The notes: generated by a model from the letters alone, not told the origin. Positions 43,701 to 52,788 are shown, numbered from the stretch's first letter. The stretch: 54,537 nucleotides of DNA from an uncultured Bacteroidales bacterium (GCA_946614295.1 CAMOGT010000007.1:1-54537), one strand, 5' to 3'. Made by a program: numbers and translations.

Positions 43701-44133
43701 TTCGCTCTTCTCGCCGGAGGGTGTATACATGCCTGATGCTCTTGCAACGGGGGCGTTGATGGTAGGAGATGCATATACTACATTTGCTAACCAGTTGGAT
43801 CAGATGAATGTGGACAAAGGGGCAAACACACACAGCCCGATTATGTCGCACTTCGTAGTTACTGATCAACATATGGAGGATGGCTCTTTCTTGCGTCTCA
43901 ACCAATTGACTATAGGCTATTCGTTCCCGAAAGTTTGGATGGAGAAGACCAAAGTGATCAACAACATCCGCTTGTATGTTCAGGGTAGCAACTTGTTCTG
44001 CGCAACGAAGTACAGTGGTCTGGATCCGGAGGTAGATACACGTTCGAGCAAGAACCCGTTGACTCCGGGTGTGGATTTCTCTGCATATCCGAAGAGCCGC
44101 GGTATTAACGTAGGTTTGAACATTCAATTCTAA
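40708..44133 (+). CDS. SusC/RagA-type TonB-dependent outer-membrane transporter
   Basis: 1141 residues. The signal peptide ends near AVQA. A carboxypeptidase-D-like N-terminal domain (about 27-105, ISGTVKDQTGETIISASVVVKG ... TDFDGNYTIDVP) precedes the TonB box region EEVVVTGYGTTKKRDV. The plug follows (ALQGKLSGVSVTTTEGSPDADVKIRVRGG ... DPLYIVDGMPV) and then the 22-strand barrel to SRGINVGLNIQF. It pulls oligosaccharides into the periplasm with the SusD partner that starts 20 bases downstream. The following pectate lyase and polygalacturonase genes point to oligogalacturonides as cargo. Confidence 0.96.
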   Translation: MKLNFRVFRAMMLSALLLGSMAVQARVISGTVKDQTGETIISASVVVKGTTIGTVTDFDGNYTIDVPDDAKVLIFSYIGMKTQELNITGNTMNVVLSENSEVLEEVVVTGYGTTKKRDVVTSVASVSAEQLKDIPVTSAAEALQGKLSGVSVTTTEGSPDADVKIRVRGGTSLTQSNDPLYIVDGMPVSSISDIAPSDIASMDVLKDAAATAIYGAQGANGVIIITTKDSGTEDDKMTFHVDYSGYVGWKKIAKKYEVLDPKEFALAQYEWVVNKYKTTDPGNSDVRGQFYAYFDKLYNDTKYKDPSEIATTPVTTLLEEYADPSKHEFLDWQDRTFGRTGFTSNHSVSVSGGNKNANFTLSYNRIDDKAIMEQSNYTRNNISGKAKFKPFKNFTIGFTTRYTSTEVLGSGSNAIKDNGTSTESRLRNAVVYTPTTLLTKDDGSADDADETFGSLYDPLTTIRDNYKLKADKKWNIQGYMSYKFAKHFTARVDLGYETRHITTDRYYGPTTYFAKNTGRPGIEGGTAQLQVLDEYTSTLTNHNTLEWKQTFDNNHNVSVLVGEETVIRKGHTDTRNGFGYKGNYDVLNGEIFNYLGQAAYSEITNYINPRDNQLSFLARANYDYKGRYYLTATFRADCSTRFTKGNQWGYFPSGAFAWRMSDEEFMEGASNWLSNLKLRLSLGMAGNNNVDLGYLHPDFLSQQMTYFDMGKGTSNILVVGGSDKIASNPNLKWETTITRDFGIDYGFFNERLTGTIDLYWNTTRDLIIRQKMPARYNYQYQNIGSTRNMGMEFSVKGVILDRRSKSLSYYLSVDANISFNKTRVQDLGNMTSMLAQTSCFGSSEYLTTAEFLLEVGQPVGNVYGYQTDGYYTAADFQSYLSSSQAWGLAAGVPTYDSDNFLTSTPVPGSIKFKDQNGDGVINDKDKVILGNTVPTHSGGFNVNFNIGGDKWGKVDLAANFTFAFGNKILNLSKMEYTTITEKTKMRNLISAMSFNNRYSLFSPEGVYMPDALATGALMVGDAYTTFANQLDQMNVDKGANTHSPIMSHFVVTDQHMEDGSFLRLNQLTIGYSFPKVWMEKTKVINNIRLYVQGSNLFCATKYSGLDPEVDTRSSKNPLTPGVDFSAYPKSRGINVGLNIQF

Positions 44134-44153
44134 TCTTGTAAATTTGCAATAAT

Positions 44154-46097
44154 ATGAAAAAATATCTGATTTTAGGTGCTTTGGCACTAACATTAATGGC
44201 TTGCGAGAAGAACTTTTTCGAAACAGAGTCTCCGTCTGCAATGGATGAAGCGGTATTCAAGTCAGCTGATTTGACTGAGCAAGCTATAGGGGCTATTTAC
44301 AATACCTTTGGAGAGGATAAATCCTTCCGTAACCGTCTCTGTGGTGGTTATGTAGCAATGAATACCGATATTGAGCACTGCTCTAAAACTGAGGATGCCG
44401 AGTATGCCGCATACAATATGACCGGCGGTACGGGTAACCTTTCTACCTCGGATGGAAAAGACCCATGGGCATATCTCAACTCGGCGGTGGAGCGTGCTAA
44501 TGTGGTGATTGATGGTATTCGCCAGCATTCTGATACTACGGATGCCTCGTTTAAATATCTTTTGGGAGAGGCGCTCACATTGCGTGCATTCTGCTATTTG
44601 GAGATGGTAAAATTATGGGGCGATGTACCCGCAAGTTTTACATCTTTTAACGGCTATAATTCGGATGTGCTTTATACTAAGAAACAGGATCGTAATGTAG
44701 TATATGAGCAACTTCGAATTGATTTGAAGGAAGCAGCCCGTCTTATGCCGTGGTCTGGTTCCATCCCTATGGCCAAAGCGGCAAACTTTACAGGACGTCC
44801 GAGCAAAGCTCTGGCTCTGGGATTGCTTGCCCGTGCAGACTTGATGTATGCAGGTAAAGCGATGCGCCCGGATGTCTTTACGGAAGGCGGTACTACCGCA
44901 TGCTCTGTTCAATATAATGTGAAAGATGCTGCAAAACGTCAAGAACTCTACAAAGAAGCAGCTTTGGCTTGTGCACAGATCATTAATCAAGAAGATTATA
45001 AGTTCAAAGACGAGTTCGTGGATGTATTCAAAGACCTCTGCCAAGATGTAACGGATTATTCGAAATCCGAATGGATTTGGGCGCTGCCATTCTTGGACGG
45101 AGCGCGCGGTCAGGTATTAGCTTTGACGGGTAATAAGATGTCGGAAAGATGCCCCGGGAACTTGATTCATACTATCTTCTATGCTGCCGGTGATAAGAAT
45201 AACGCAAAGACGCAGGCTATGATTGAGATAGTACCGACATTCTATTACAAATATGCTAAAAACGACAAGCGCCGTGATGTCACCATCCTGCCTTGGACTT
45301 GGGAGTTTGATGATGGAAGTGGTATGGGATCTGAATATGTATCTGCAATTTTCCCGGGTGTTCCTGCTACTACAGCTAAACTTTATCAGAAGCAATCTAA
45401 TATTGGTCAAATGTATCTTGGAAAGTTGCGTGTGGAATGGTTGCGTCGCAGTTATTCCGCTAATGAGGATTGTGTTGATATGCCCGTGCTCCGTTATTCA
45501 GACGTCCTCCTCATGTATGCAGAGGCCACTATCGGTTCGATGGAAGGTAACGGTCCCGGCGAGCAACTGGGGGTCAGCGCTCAAGCATGTATGGATAAAA
45601 TCCGTACTCGTGCAGGTTTGGCGTCTGTGCCGGTGACGATGGACAATATTATTGATGAGCGTGCATTCGAATTCTGCGGAGAGAACCTCCGTAAGTATGA
45701 CTTGATGCGCTGGGGTATCTTGAAAGAGAAACTGGAGGAAGCACAAGCGGCTGTATATGACCTTCAGGCTAACAAAGGCGCTTATGCAGGACGTCCGGAT
45801 TCGGTATGGCTTCACTATACCCGCAATGACGATTTTGCTCAGAAGAGTGCAGCATATGTGTTTGATAAATTTGTAGGATTGGATGTGGATGCCAAATGCC
45901 CGGCAGAATTTAATAAAGATAATGGTTGGGTGGCAAAGGCTTTCTTCTTGGATAAAGACAGTGTCCCGACTATTAATACTACAAAATGGTATCTATATAA
46001 AGCCGGAACTGATATTAATATGCATCAATATTGGCCTATATTTGAAGTGAATATTGCTGCATCAAATGGTACCCTCTGGAATGACTACCTCTATTAA
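44154..46097 (+). CDS. SusD/RagB-type glycan-binding lipoprotein
   Basis: 647 residues with lipobox LMAC (Cys17). SusD landmarks are EALTLRAFCYLEMVKLWGDVPA (TPR-like region) and, near the C-terminus, RAFEFCGENLRKYDLMRW. It sits on the cell surface and caps the SusC barrel, capturing glycan fragments. The 3' end overlaps the next gene by 17 bases. The protein is longer than the typical 500-600 residues; the extra part lies in the C-terminal region (about residue 545 onward). Confidence 0.95.
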   Translation: MKKYLILGALALTLMACEKNFFETESPSAMDEAVFKSADLTEQAIGAIYNTFGEDKSFRNRLCGGYVAMNTDIEHCSKTEDAEYAAYNMTGGTGNLSTSDGKDPWAYLNSAVERANVVIDGIRQHSDTTDASFKYLLGEALTLRAFCYLEMVKLWGDVPASFTSFNGYNSDVLYTKKQDRNVVYEQLRIDLKEAARLMPWSGSIPMAKAANFTGRPSKALALGLLARADLMYAGKAMRPDVFTEGGTTACSVQYNVKDAAKRQELYKEAALACAQIINQEDYKFKDEFVDVFKDLCQDVTDYSKSEWIWALPFLDGARGQVLALTGNKMSERCPGNLIHTIFYAAGDKNNAKTQAMIEIVPTFYYKYAKNDKRRDVTILPWTWEFDDGSGMGSEYVSAIFPGVPATTAKLYQKQSNIGQMYLGKLRVEWLRRSYSANEDCVDMPVLRYSDVLLMYAEATIGSMEGNGPGEQLGVSAQACMDKIRTRAGLASVPVTMDNIIDERAFEFCGENLRKYDLMRWGILKEKLEEAQAAVYDLQANKGAYAGRPDSVWLHYTRNDDFAQKSAAYVFDKFVGLDVDAKCPAEFNKDNGWVAKAFFLDKDSVPTINTTKWYLYKAGTDINMHQYWPIFEVNIAASNGTLWNDYLY

Positions 46098-47529
46098 AAA
46101 AATTGGTTTTTCCCTATTGGCTATTCTCCTCGGCCTCTCTGCTTGTGGCGGTGGAGGCGATGAGCCAACTCCGCAACCTACCACCTCTGTGCCCGCATTC
46201 CCGGGTGCGGAAGGTGGTGGTCGGTATGTGACGGGAGGACGTGGGGGAGTTGTTGTGCATGTTACTACGCTGGACGACACGCGTGATAAAGCTACAGGCC
46301 AACCGGCCATAGGAACGCTGCGAAAAGCCTTGCAGATGGATGGTACACGTACTGTTGTGTTTGATGTTTCCGGTACAATTAATCTATCAAGCCAACTGGA
46401 TATAACCGGTGGAAATCTTACCATAGCCGGTCAGACAGCTCCCGGTGATGGTATATGCATTGCGGGCTATCCGGTCGTAGTCAAAGCCAGCAATGTCATT
46501 ATTCGTTTCCTGCGCTTCCGCATGGGAGACCAAAACGGGTATGAAGGCGACGCGCTTTCAATTGACGGAAGACGCGATATTATTGTTGACCACTGCTCGT
46601 TCTCTTGGAGTACCGACGAGTGTGTCAGTGTGTATGGCAATACCAATTTTACCCTTCAATATTGCTTTATTACAGAGTCTCTTAAAAACTCTGTACATGC
46701 AAAAGGTGCTCATGGCTATGGCGGTATCTGGGGCGGAACAAATGCTTCGTTCCATCATAACCTCTTAGCGCACCATCAGAGCCGTAACCCTCGTTTTGAC
46801 CATGATTTCGTAAATACCAAATGTGCCGGACCGATTGATTTCGTCAATAATGTGGTCTATAACTGGGAGGGCAACTCCGCGTACGGTGGAGAAGGCACCA
46901 ACAAAGGTGCCGGTGGACGACACATCAATTTTGTCGCAAATTACTACAAACCGGGTCCTTCTACGAAATCCGGCGTTAAGGCGCGTCTCCTGAATCCGAC
47001 TACTAAGTGTGGCGATAACTGCGGTAAGTCCCCGGGTGGTACTGTTGAACCCGGTAAATTCTATTTGGTCAATAATGTGATGGATGGCTCTGCGGATGTC
47101 ACGGCGGACAACTGGGCGGGAGTTTATCCGGATGAGTCCTCTAAAAAGAATCAATGTAAGGCTTCTTCGCGTTGGACAGAAGGACTAACTGCATTGACAA
47201 AAGAGGAAACGGCTGCTCAAGCCTACGAGACAGTTCTCGCTAAAGCCGGCTGCTCCCTCAAACGAGATGCGATTGACACGCGTATTGTGATGGAGGTGCG
47301 TAATAAGAGTGGAAAATTGGTCAATACACCGGATGAGGCAGGAGGATACCCTACGCTGAAGTCTGAGTCCGCTCCGATGGATACAGACAGAGATGGTATG
47401 CCGGACGAATGGGAAGATGCAAACGGACTGGATAAGAATAATCTTTCGGACGGAAAAACATATACACTAAACGAAAATTATACCAATCTAGAGGTATATC
47501 TCAATAGTTTGGTACAGGATTTGTACTAA
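46081..47529 (+). CDS. Pectate lyase (PL1-like) lipoprotein
   Basis: 482 residues from MTTSIKKIGFSLLAILLGLSAC (lipobox LSAC, Cys22), followed by a Gly-rich linker. The right-handed beta-helix lyase domain shows FPGAEGGGRYVTGGRGG, LTIAGQTAPGDGICI, DHCSFSWSTDECVSVYG and SRNPRFDHD, the last holding the catalytic-type Arg of PL1. The C-terminus carries a calcium-binding DTDRDGMPDEWEDANGLD segment. It cleaves polygalacturonate by beta-elimination at the cell surface. Its start lies within the susD end, so translation is likely coupled. Confidence 0.9.
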   Translation: MTTSIKKIGFSLLAILLGLSACGGGGDEPTPQPTTSVPAFPGAEGGGRYVTGGRGGVVVHVTTLDDTRDKATGQPAIGTLRKALQMDGTRTVVFDVSGTINLSSQLDITGGNLTIAGQTAPGDGICIAGYPVVVKASNVIIRFLRFRMGDQNGYEGDALSIDGRRDIIVDHCSFSWSTDECVSVYGNTNFTLQYCFITESLKNSVHAKGAHGYGGIWGGTNASFHHNLLAHHQSRNPRFDHDFVNTKCAGPIDFVNNVVYNWEGNSAYGGEGTNKGAGGRHINFVANYYKPGPSTKSGVKARLLNPTTKCGDNCGKSPGGTVEPGKFYLVNNVMDGSADVTADNWAGVYPDESSKKNQCKASSRWTEGLTALTKEETAAQAYETVLAKAGCSLKRDAIDTRIVMEVRNKSGKLVNTPDEAGGYPTLKSESAPMDTDRDGMPDEWEDANGLDKNNLSDGKTYTLNENYTNLEVYLNSLVQDLY

Positions 47530-47556
47530 TCCTTTGAACCCATAAAAGAAACGAAT

Positions 47557-49095
47557 ATGAGAAAAAGTCTTTTATCTTTGAGCGCAGCGGTCTTTGCTCT
47601 TTTGTCTATGAGCGAACCTACCCAGGCGCAAACGAAGTATTCCCATTATTATCAGAATCTGCCGTGTGCGGTAGAGCAGGTAAAGGAAGTGATCATCCCT
47701 GATTACACCGTATCCATCGTTGATTTCGGTGGAGTAGGGGATGGGGTCACTGACAACACCGAGGCGTTCGCCAAGGCCCTCAAGCACCTCAAGAAGCAGG
47801 GCGGAGGTCACCTCAATGTGCCCGATGGCAAGTGGCTCACCGGACCGATCAAGTTGGTCTCCAACCTCGATCTGCACCTCGCGGATAACGCAACCATTCT
47901 CGGTTCGACCAACAAGGAACTCTATGTTCAGAAATCCGACTCCCTCCGTGATGGTTCCAAGAAATGCCATGCACTCATCTATGGCTCCAAACTGGAGAAT
48001 GTCTCCATCACCGGTCATGGTACGATCGACGGGCAGGGTATCTACTGGCGCCCGATCAAGCAAAAGAAAGTCGTTGCTCCCGAGGTCATTGCCGCGGATG
48101 GCGATGTGTGGAACGAAGTGCTCGCTATGGGCGGCGTTACCAGACCCGATGGTAACAGCAAGAAATGGCTCGTTTGGTATCCTTTCAACCTCAATAAGGA
48201 GCTCAATGTGCCCAATATAGCCTCTGACCCGATTATTCAGGAGAAGATGCGTCCGCATCTGGTGAACATCACCGACTCCAAGAACCTCCTTCTGGAGAAC
48301 GTGCATCTGCTTAACTCCCCGAAGTTCCATTTCGTGCCCACGCGCATACAAAACCTTATTATAGACGGCGTGCACATCCGTTGCCCGCACTGGGCGCAGA
48401 ACGGTGACGCCATGGACCCGGGTAACATTCAGGTGGCGCTCATCGTTAACTGTAACCTCTCCTGCGGTGACGATGGTATCTGTATGAAGGGTGGCGTAGG
48501 CCAGAAAGGTGTGGACGCAGGTCCGCAGCGTGACTTCCTCATCGCCAACGATACCGTCTATCGTGCTCACGGTGGTTTCGTCATCGGTTCCGAGTTCTCC
48601 GGCGGTATGCAGCGTCTGGTCGTAAAGGACTGCCGCTTTGAGGGTACCGACATCGGTTGCCGTTTCAAATCCGCTCCCGGTCGTGGAGGATGGTGCGAGG
48701 ATATCTACTGCTATGACATCATCATGAAGGATATTCGCGAGTCCGCTTTCCTCATTTCCTCCGGCTATGCCGACAAGGGTGCCGGTGTGTCAGCAACTGA
48801 CTCGGATGACAAGAACGCCTTCTTCCCCGATTGGTCCAATATCACCTTCCGCAATATCACCTGTATCGGTTCCAAACAGGCGGTAGATATTCAGGGACTC
48901 AAGGGCAAACCGGTTCATAATATCCTCTTCGATCAGGTGACCATCATCGGTAACCGTGGCGGTATCAAGATGGAGTATGCGGAGGACATCAACTTCACCA
49001 ACTGCCAGATCAACCCCAAACCGATGCCAATCACGGAGTACAAAAAAATCAAAAATGTGCTCTATAACGGCAAAGATCCGGACGCGGCGGAGTAA
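47557..49095 (+). CDS. Glycoside hydrolase family 28 polygalacturonase
   Basis: 512 residues with a signal peptide cleaved near TQAQ and no lipobox, so periplasmic. GH28 hallmarks are present in order: NGDAMD (about 280-285), CGDDGIC (about 302-308), RAHGGFVIGSE (about 336-346) and RFKS (about 369-372), giving the three Asp acids, the His and the Arg-Lys pair. It hydrolyses galacturonic acid links in the fragments released by the lyase. It is the fourth gene of the locus. Confidence 0.95.
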   Translation: MRKSLLSLSAAVFALLSMSEPTQAQTKYSHYYQNLPCAVEQVKEVIIPDYTVSIVDFGGVGDGVTDNTEAFAKALKHLKKQGGGHLNVPDGKWLTGPIKLVSNLDLHLADNATILGSTNKELYVQKSDSLRDGSKKCHALIYGSKLENVSITGHGTIDGQGIYWRPIKQKKVVAPEVIAADGDVWNEVLAMGGVTRPDGNSKKWLVWYPFNLNKELNVPNIASDPIIQEKMRPHLVNITDSKNLLLENVHLLNSPKFHFVPTRIQNLIIDGVHIRCPHWAQNGDAMDPGNIQVALIVNCNLSCGDDGICMKGGVGQKGVDAGPQRDFLIANDTVYRAHGGFVIGSEFSGGMQRLVVKDCRFEGTDIGCRFKSAPGRGGWCEDIYCYDIIMKDIRESAFLISSGYADKGAGVSATDSDDKNAFFPDWSNITFRNITCIGSKQAVDIQGLKGKPVHNILFDQVTIIGNRGGIKMEYAEDINFTNCQINPKPMPITEYKKIKNVLYNGKDPDAAE

Positions 49096-49131
49096 AAATG
49101 CAAAAAATCTACATTTTTCGGCAATATGTAC

Positions 49132-49163
49132 TTGCATATGTCCGGAAAATGTAGTACCTTTGC
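49132..49163 (+). promoter_or_regulatory. Promoter for small secreted protein
   Basis: TTGC at 49132-49135 (in TTGCATATG) and TACCTTTGC at 49155-49163 with a 19-base spacer. The leader to the ATG is about 100 bases. Confidence 0.8.
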
Positions 49164-49271
49164 ACTCGAAATGAATTGAAAGAAAATCTTCTTTAGTGTC
49201 CTTATCGACCCTAAAGACTTTAAAGACCTTATTAATTAACAATATTTATTAACTTTAAAAACTAAAACATT

Positions 49272-49985
49272 ATGAAGAAATTTTTCCTCTTCGCAGCTGC
49301 CGTTGTTGCAGCTATGACAATCAACGCTGAAGTTTACGACCTCTCCACGATGAATTTTGCTAAGAGTGACCTGACAGTTACCGGTGGTGAAATCTCGGAC
49401 AATGCATCTAAAAGTTATTTCGAGGTTAAAAACAAAGCTGGTGAAACCGTAGAAATGTCTATCGCTCAACTCCCGAACATCAAGTTCTCTTACACGAACT
49501 CTGCTGTTAAAACAGCTTTCAAAGTGTATTACATCACAGATGGTGTAAATGCAAAAGGCAAAGTTCAGTTGGATGGTAACCAGCGTGACATTACTTTTAC
49601 TAATGTAAAAGTAGGTGATTTCATCACTCTTTACGTAAACTCTAAGGGTGATACTGGCGCACAATTCGCAGATGGAGATAAGGGAACTGCGTTTACCGGT
49701 GCTGTTGCAGTAGATGCAAAGGCTGCAGGTATTGGTAGTGCTCTTCCTGGAAAAGCAACCGAAACTGATGCTTATGAAATTAAGGTTCAAGCAATCGCTT
49801 CTACCGTTGTAATTCGTGAGACTGCAGGTGGTTACATTCTTCACAAAATTGTAATTGGCGGTGCTGGTTCTCAGGCTATCGAGAACGCTGAGGTTGCTCC
49901 GAAGGCTGAGAAGTTCTTCGAGAACGGTCAGCTCGTTATCATCAAGAATGGCGTTAAGTACAACGCTCTTGGCGCACAGCTCTAA
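49272..49985 (+). CDS. Small secreted protein with C-terminal sorting-like tail
   Basis: 237 residues. The signal peptide is MKKFFLFAAAVVAAMTINA. The mature part is Thr/Val/Lys-rich and predicted beta-strand, with no recognised domain. The final residues NGQLVIIKNGVKYNALG match the end of the 2236-residue protein (NGEMFIIRDGHIYSATG). The stop codon sits in a 16-bp direct repeat (49971-49986 and 50011-50026), followed by a strong terminator. It may be a surface or released protein of the pectin region, but it has its own promoter and terminator. Confidence 0.7.
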   Translation: MKKFFLFAAAVVAAMTINAEVYDLSTMNFAKSDLTVTGGEISDNASKSYFEVKNKAGETVEMSIAQLPNIKFSYTNSAVKTAFKVYYITDGVNAKGKVQLDGNQRDITFTNVKVGDFITLYVNSKGDTGAQFADGDKGTAFTGAVAVDAKAAGIGSALPGKATETDAYEIKVQAIASTVVIRETAGGYILHKIVIGGAGSQAIENAEVAPKAEKFFENGQLVIIKNGVKYNALGAQL

Positions 49986-50026
49986 TGCGCGCCAACGGCC
50001 TTTTAGACCTGGCGCACAGCTCTAAT
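49971..50026 (+). repeat. 16-bp direct repeat across a stop codon
   Basis: GGCGCACAGCTCTAAT, which includes the last codons and TAA of the preceding gene, recurs 40 bases later. Confidence 0.85.
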
Positions 50027-50064
50027 CCAAAGCATCCAAAGCATCAGCCATACATGGCTGATCA

Positions 50065-50104
50065 CAATAAATGCAGACTCGAACGAGCCTGCATTTATTG
50101 TTTT
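50065..50104. terminator. Terminator between secreted-protein gene and FAD oxidoreductase
   Basis: The stem CAATAAATGCAG/CTGCATTTATTG, extended by CTCG/CGAG around a short AA loop, is followed by TTTT on the plus strand. The stem is A/T-symmetric, so it could work for both converging genes. ACCATACCTAG-type 11-bp repeats follow at about 50117-50150. Confidence 0.85.
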
Positions 50105-50161
50105 ACCATATTGCGCTAGACCATACCTAGACCATACCTAGACGATATACATGCGGTCTAA

Positions 50162-51748
50162 CTACTGCTGAACTATCCTCATTGCGGCGTTGATACCGTC
50201 CAAGGCACTACTTGTAATGCCTCCGGCATAGCCGGCGCCTTCGCCGCAGGGATACAGACCCGGCGTGCTGACCGATTGCAGGGTCTCCGGATCACGTACA
50301 ATCCGCACGGCACTGCTGCTACGGCTCTCCACGCCTACTATCACTGCATCGTTGGTCAGGAACCCGGGGTATTTCCTGTCAAAATCTCGAAAACCTTGCT
50401 GCAACCGCTTGCCTATTTCTGCCGGCAACCATTGGTCTAACCGGCTCGGTACGATCCCCGGCAGATAACTGCATGCCGGCAGATCCTTGCTCGCTCGTCC
50501 CTCCACAAAATCCCTCATCCGCTGCGCCGGCGCCACAGAATTGTGCATTGTGAATTGTGCATTGTGAATTGAAGCTCCTTGCTCCCAAGCAAGCCTCTCA
50601 AGGGCTTCTTGGTACTCCAGACCCCGTAGCGGATCATCGCCGGGGATATCTTCCGGATTGATTTGAACGACCATGCCGCTGTTGGCGTACGGACTGTTCC
50701 GATGGCTGGCGCTCATGCCGTTCACAACGCACGTACCCTCCGCACTCCCTGCCGGCACGATATGTCCGCCCGGGCACATGCAGAACGAATACACACCCCG
50801 TCCGTCCACCTGCGTCACGAGGCTGTAGGACGCGTTTCCAACGTATTTGAGAACCCCCTCCTTCTCCCCCTCAAGGGGAGTGTTCCTCCCTTGTGGGGAG
50901 GTTAGGTGGGGTTTCCCAATATGGTACATCAGCCGGTTGATGAGCTCCTGCGGATGTTCGGCGCGTACGCCCATCGCAAACCCCTTCGTCTCTAACTTCA
51001 CGCCTTCGGAGGCTAACATCCTGTACGTATCATGCGCCGAATGCCCAATCGCAAGGATAATTGGAGTCTGGAAATGGCTTTTGTCTTTGAGCGTAGCGGT
51101 CTTTCGACTTTCGACTTCTTTGAGGCTTGTGATGCAAGTCTCAAAGTGGATTTCCCCTCCGTGCTCGATGATACACTCCCGCATCCGCTTGATGATCGTC
51201 GGTAACTTGTCCGATCCTATATGGGCGTGTGCCTCGTAGAGCACCGTGTCCGGCGCGCCGAAATAATGGAACAACTCCATCACCCGCTGCATGTTGCCCC
51301 GTTTCTTGGACCGCGAGAAGAGCTTGCCGTCGGAGAACGTACCGGCGCCGCCTTCGCCGAAACAGTAGTTCGACTCGGGGTTCAGTCCTTCGTTTCTGTT
51401 CAATAGGGCGATGTCCTTCTTCCTTTCGCTGACCTCTTTGCCCCGCTCGTAGATAATAGGTTTGATCCCGTGCTCCAACAGCGTCAGCGCGGCAAAGAGT
51501 CCTGCCGGACCGGCACCGATGATGACTACCTGACGCTCCGCCTTATGCACATCCTGAAAAACAGGTGCTTTGTACTTCGTAAACCGTATATCGTCCTTGG
51601 CTACCGGCTTGCCCTCATCGTCCGTCAGTATAGTAAGATGCACGCGCAACTCCCGCTGCCGTGCATCTACACTCCGTTTGACTACCCGCCATTTCTGAGC
51701 CGCTTCGTACGCCTCCCGCGGGGATAGGATGTATTGCTTAGTGTCCAC
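50162..51748 (-). CDS. FAD-dependent oxidoreductase (NAD(P)/FAD superfamily)
   Basis: 528 residues. GTG start at 51748 overlaps the recA stop by one base. The dinucleotide-binding fold begins VVIIGAGPAGLFAALTLLEHGI (about 75-95), and the C-terminal FAD-closing motif is LYPCGEGAGYAGGITSSALDG. Bacteroidetes homologues are uncharacterised BFD/HI0933-like flavoproteins. Two segments look foreign: LTSPQGRNTPLEGEKEGVL (about 50857-50915) and ASIHNAQFTMHNSV (about 50536-50577). Both are DNA repeats of the kind seen between genes, yet the frame stays open. Substrate unknown. Confidence 0.83.
   Translation of the reverse strand: MDTKQYILSPREAYEAAQKWRVVKRSVDARQRELRVHLTILTDDEGKPVAKDDIRFTKYKAPVFQDVHKAERQVVIIGAGPAGLFAALTLLEHGIKPIIYERGKEVSERKKDIALLNRNEGLNPESNYCFGEGGAGTFSDGKLFSRSKKRGNMQRVMELFHYFGAPDTVLYEAHAHIGSDKLPTIIKRMRECIIEHGGEIHFETCITSLKEVESRKTATLKDKSHFQTPIILAIGHSAHDTYRMLASEGVKLETKGFAMGVRAEHPQELINRLMYHIGKPHLTSPQGRNTPLEGEKEGVLKYVGNASYSLVTQVDGRGVYSFCMCPGGHIVPAGSAEGTCVVNGMSASHRNSPYANSGMVVQINPEDIPGDDPLRGLEYQEALERLAWEQGASIHNAQFTMHNSVAPAQRMRDFVEGRASKDLPACSYLPGIVPSRLDQWLPAEIGKRLQQGFRDFDRKYPGFLTNDAVIVGVESRSSSAVRIVRDPETLQSVSTPGLYPCGEGAGYAGGITSSALDGINAAMRIVQQ
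50536..50577. repeat. AATTGTGCATTGTG tandem repeat inside the oxidoreductase gene
   Basis: Two and a half tandem copies of a 14-bp unit AATTGTGCATTGTG are read in frame on the minus strand. Confidence 0.85.
50855..50922. repeat. CCCCTC/GAGGGG-rich repeat segment inside the oxidoreductase gene
   Basis: Imperfect palindrome CAAGGGGAG ... CTCCCTTG with flanking CCTCCTTCTCCCCC and GTTAGGTGGGG, in frame with the gene. Its composition differs sharply from the flanking code. Confidence 0.7.
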
Positions 51749-52788
51749 TATTTACTCATCTTTGCCAGAACGGCTTCGAGACCTAACTCTTTGATCTTCT
51801 CGGTGATCTTGGCCTCCAGCTCGTCGCACAGGTCGGGGTTTTCCGCCAATACCTCTTTCACTTTGTCGCGGCCCTGACCTAACTTCGTGTCGCCGTAGGA
51901 GAAGAACGAACCGCTCTTCTTGATAACTTCGGTAGCTACTGCGAAATCCAGAATCTCGCCGATCCTGGAGATTCCCTCATTGAACATCAGGTCGAACTCC
52001 GCTTTCTTGAACGGAGGCGCCACTTTGTTCTTAACGACCTTCACGCGTACCTGGTTACCCTTGACCTGTTCGCCGTCTTTGATCTGACCCGTACGACGGA
52101 TATCCAGCCGTACGGAAGCGTAGAACTTGAGGGCGTTACCGCCGGTGGTTGTCTCGGGGTTGCCGAACATCACGCCGATCTTCTCGCGCAGCTGGTTGAT
52201 GAAGATAACGGTCGTGCCGGTCTTGTTCACCGAAGCTGTCATCTTGCGCAGCGCCTGGCTCATCAGTCGTGCCTGCAGGCCTACTTTGTTGTCGCCCATG
52301 TCGCCGTCGATCTCCGCCTTCGGAGTCAGGGCGGCTACGGAGTCAATGACGATCAGATCGACTGCTGCCGAGCGGATCAGTTCGTCTGCAATCTCCAGAG
52401 CCTGCTCGCCGCTGTCCGGCTGTGCTAACAGCAGCTCGTTGATGTTCACGCCTAATTTCTCGGCATAGAACCGGTCGAATGCGTGCTCGGCATCGATGAT
52501 AGCGGCGATGCCGCCGGCTTTCTGTACCTCCGCCATTGCGTGGATAGCCAGCGTGGTCTTACCGGACGACTCCGGACCGTAGATCTCGATGATCCTGCCT
52601 CTCGGATAACCGCCTACGCCTAAAGCCAGGTTCAGACCCAGACTGCCCGTCGGAATAACGGGTACATCCTCTATCTTATCGTCACCCAGGCGCATGATTG
52701 CGCCCTTACCAAAATCTTTGTCAATCTTTGCCATCGCGTTCTGCAGCGCTTTCAGCTTGTCTGCCGATGGTCCTTGTTTCTCTGCCAT
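51748..52788 (-). CDS. recA: Recombinase RecA
   Basis: 346 residues, standard length. The Walker A motif is GPESSGKTT (residues 71-79), loop 1 and 2 regions are intact, and [35 protein letters not shown] is typical. It forms filaments on single-stranded DNA for recombination and SOS induction. Its TAG stop overlaps the GTG of the FAD oxidoreductase gene. The 5' leader is about 140 bases. Confidence 0.99.
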   Translation of the reverse strand: MAEKQGPSADKLKALQNAMAKIDKDFGKGAIMRLGDDKIEDVPVIPTGSLGLNLALGVGGYPRGRIIEIYGPESSGKTTLAIHAMAEVQKAGGIAAIIDAEHAFDRFYAEKLGVNINELLLAQPDSGEQALEIADELIRSAAVDLIVIDSVAALTPKAEIDGDMGDNKVGLQARLMSQALRKMTASVNKTGTTVIFINQLREKIGVMFGNPETTTGGNALKFYASVRLDIRRTGQIKDGEQVKGNQVRVKVVKNKVAPPFKKAEFDLMFNEGISRIGEILDFAVATEVIKKSGSFFSYGDTKLGQGRDKVKEVLAENPDLCDELEAKITEKIKELGLEAVLAKMSK

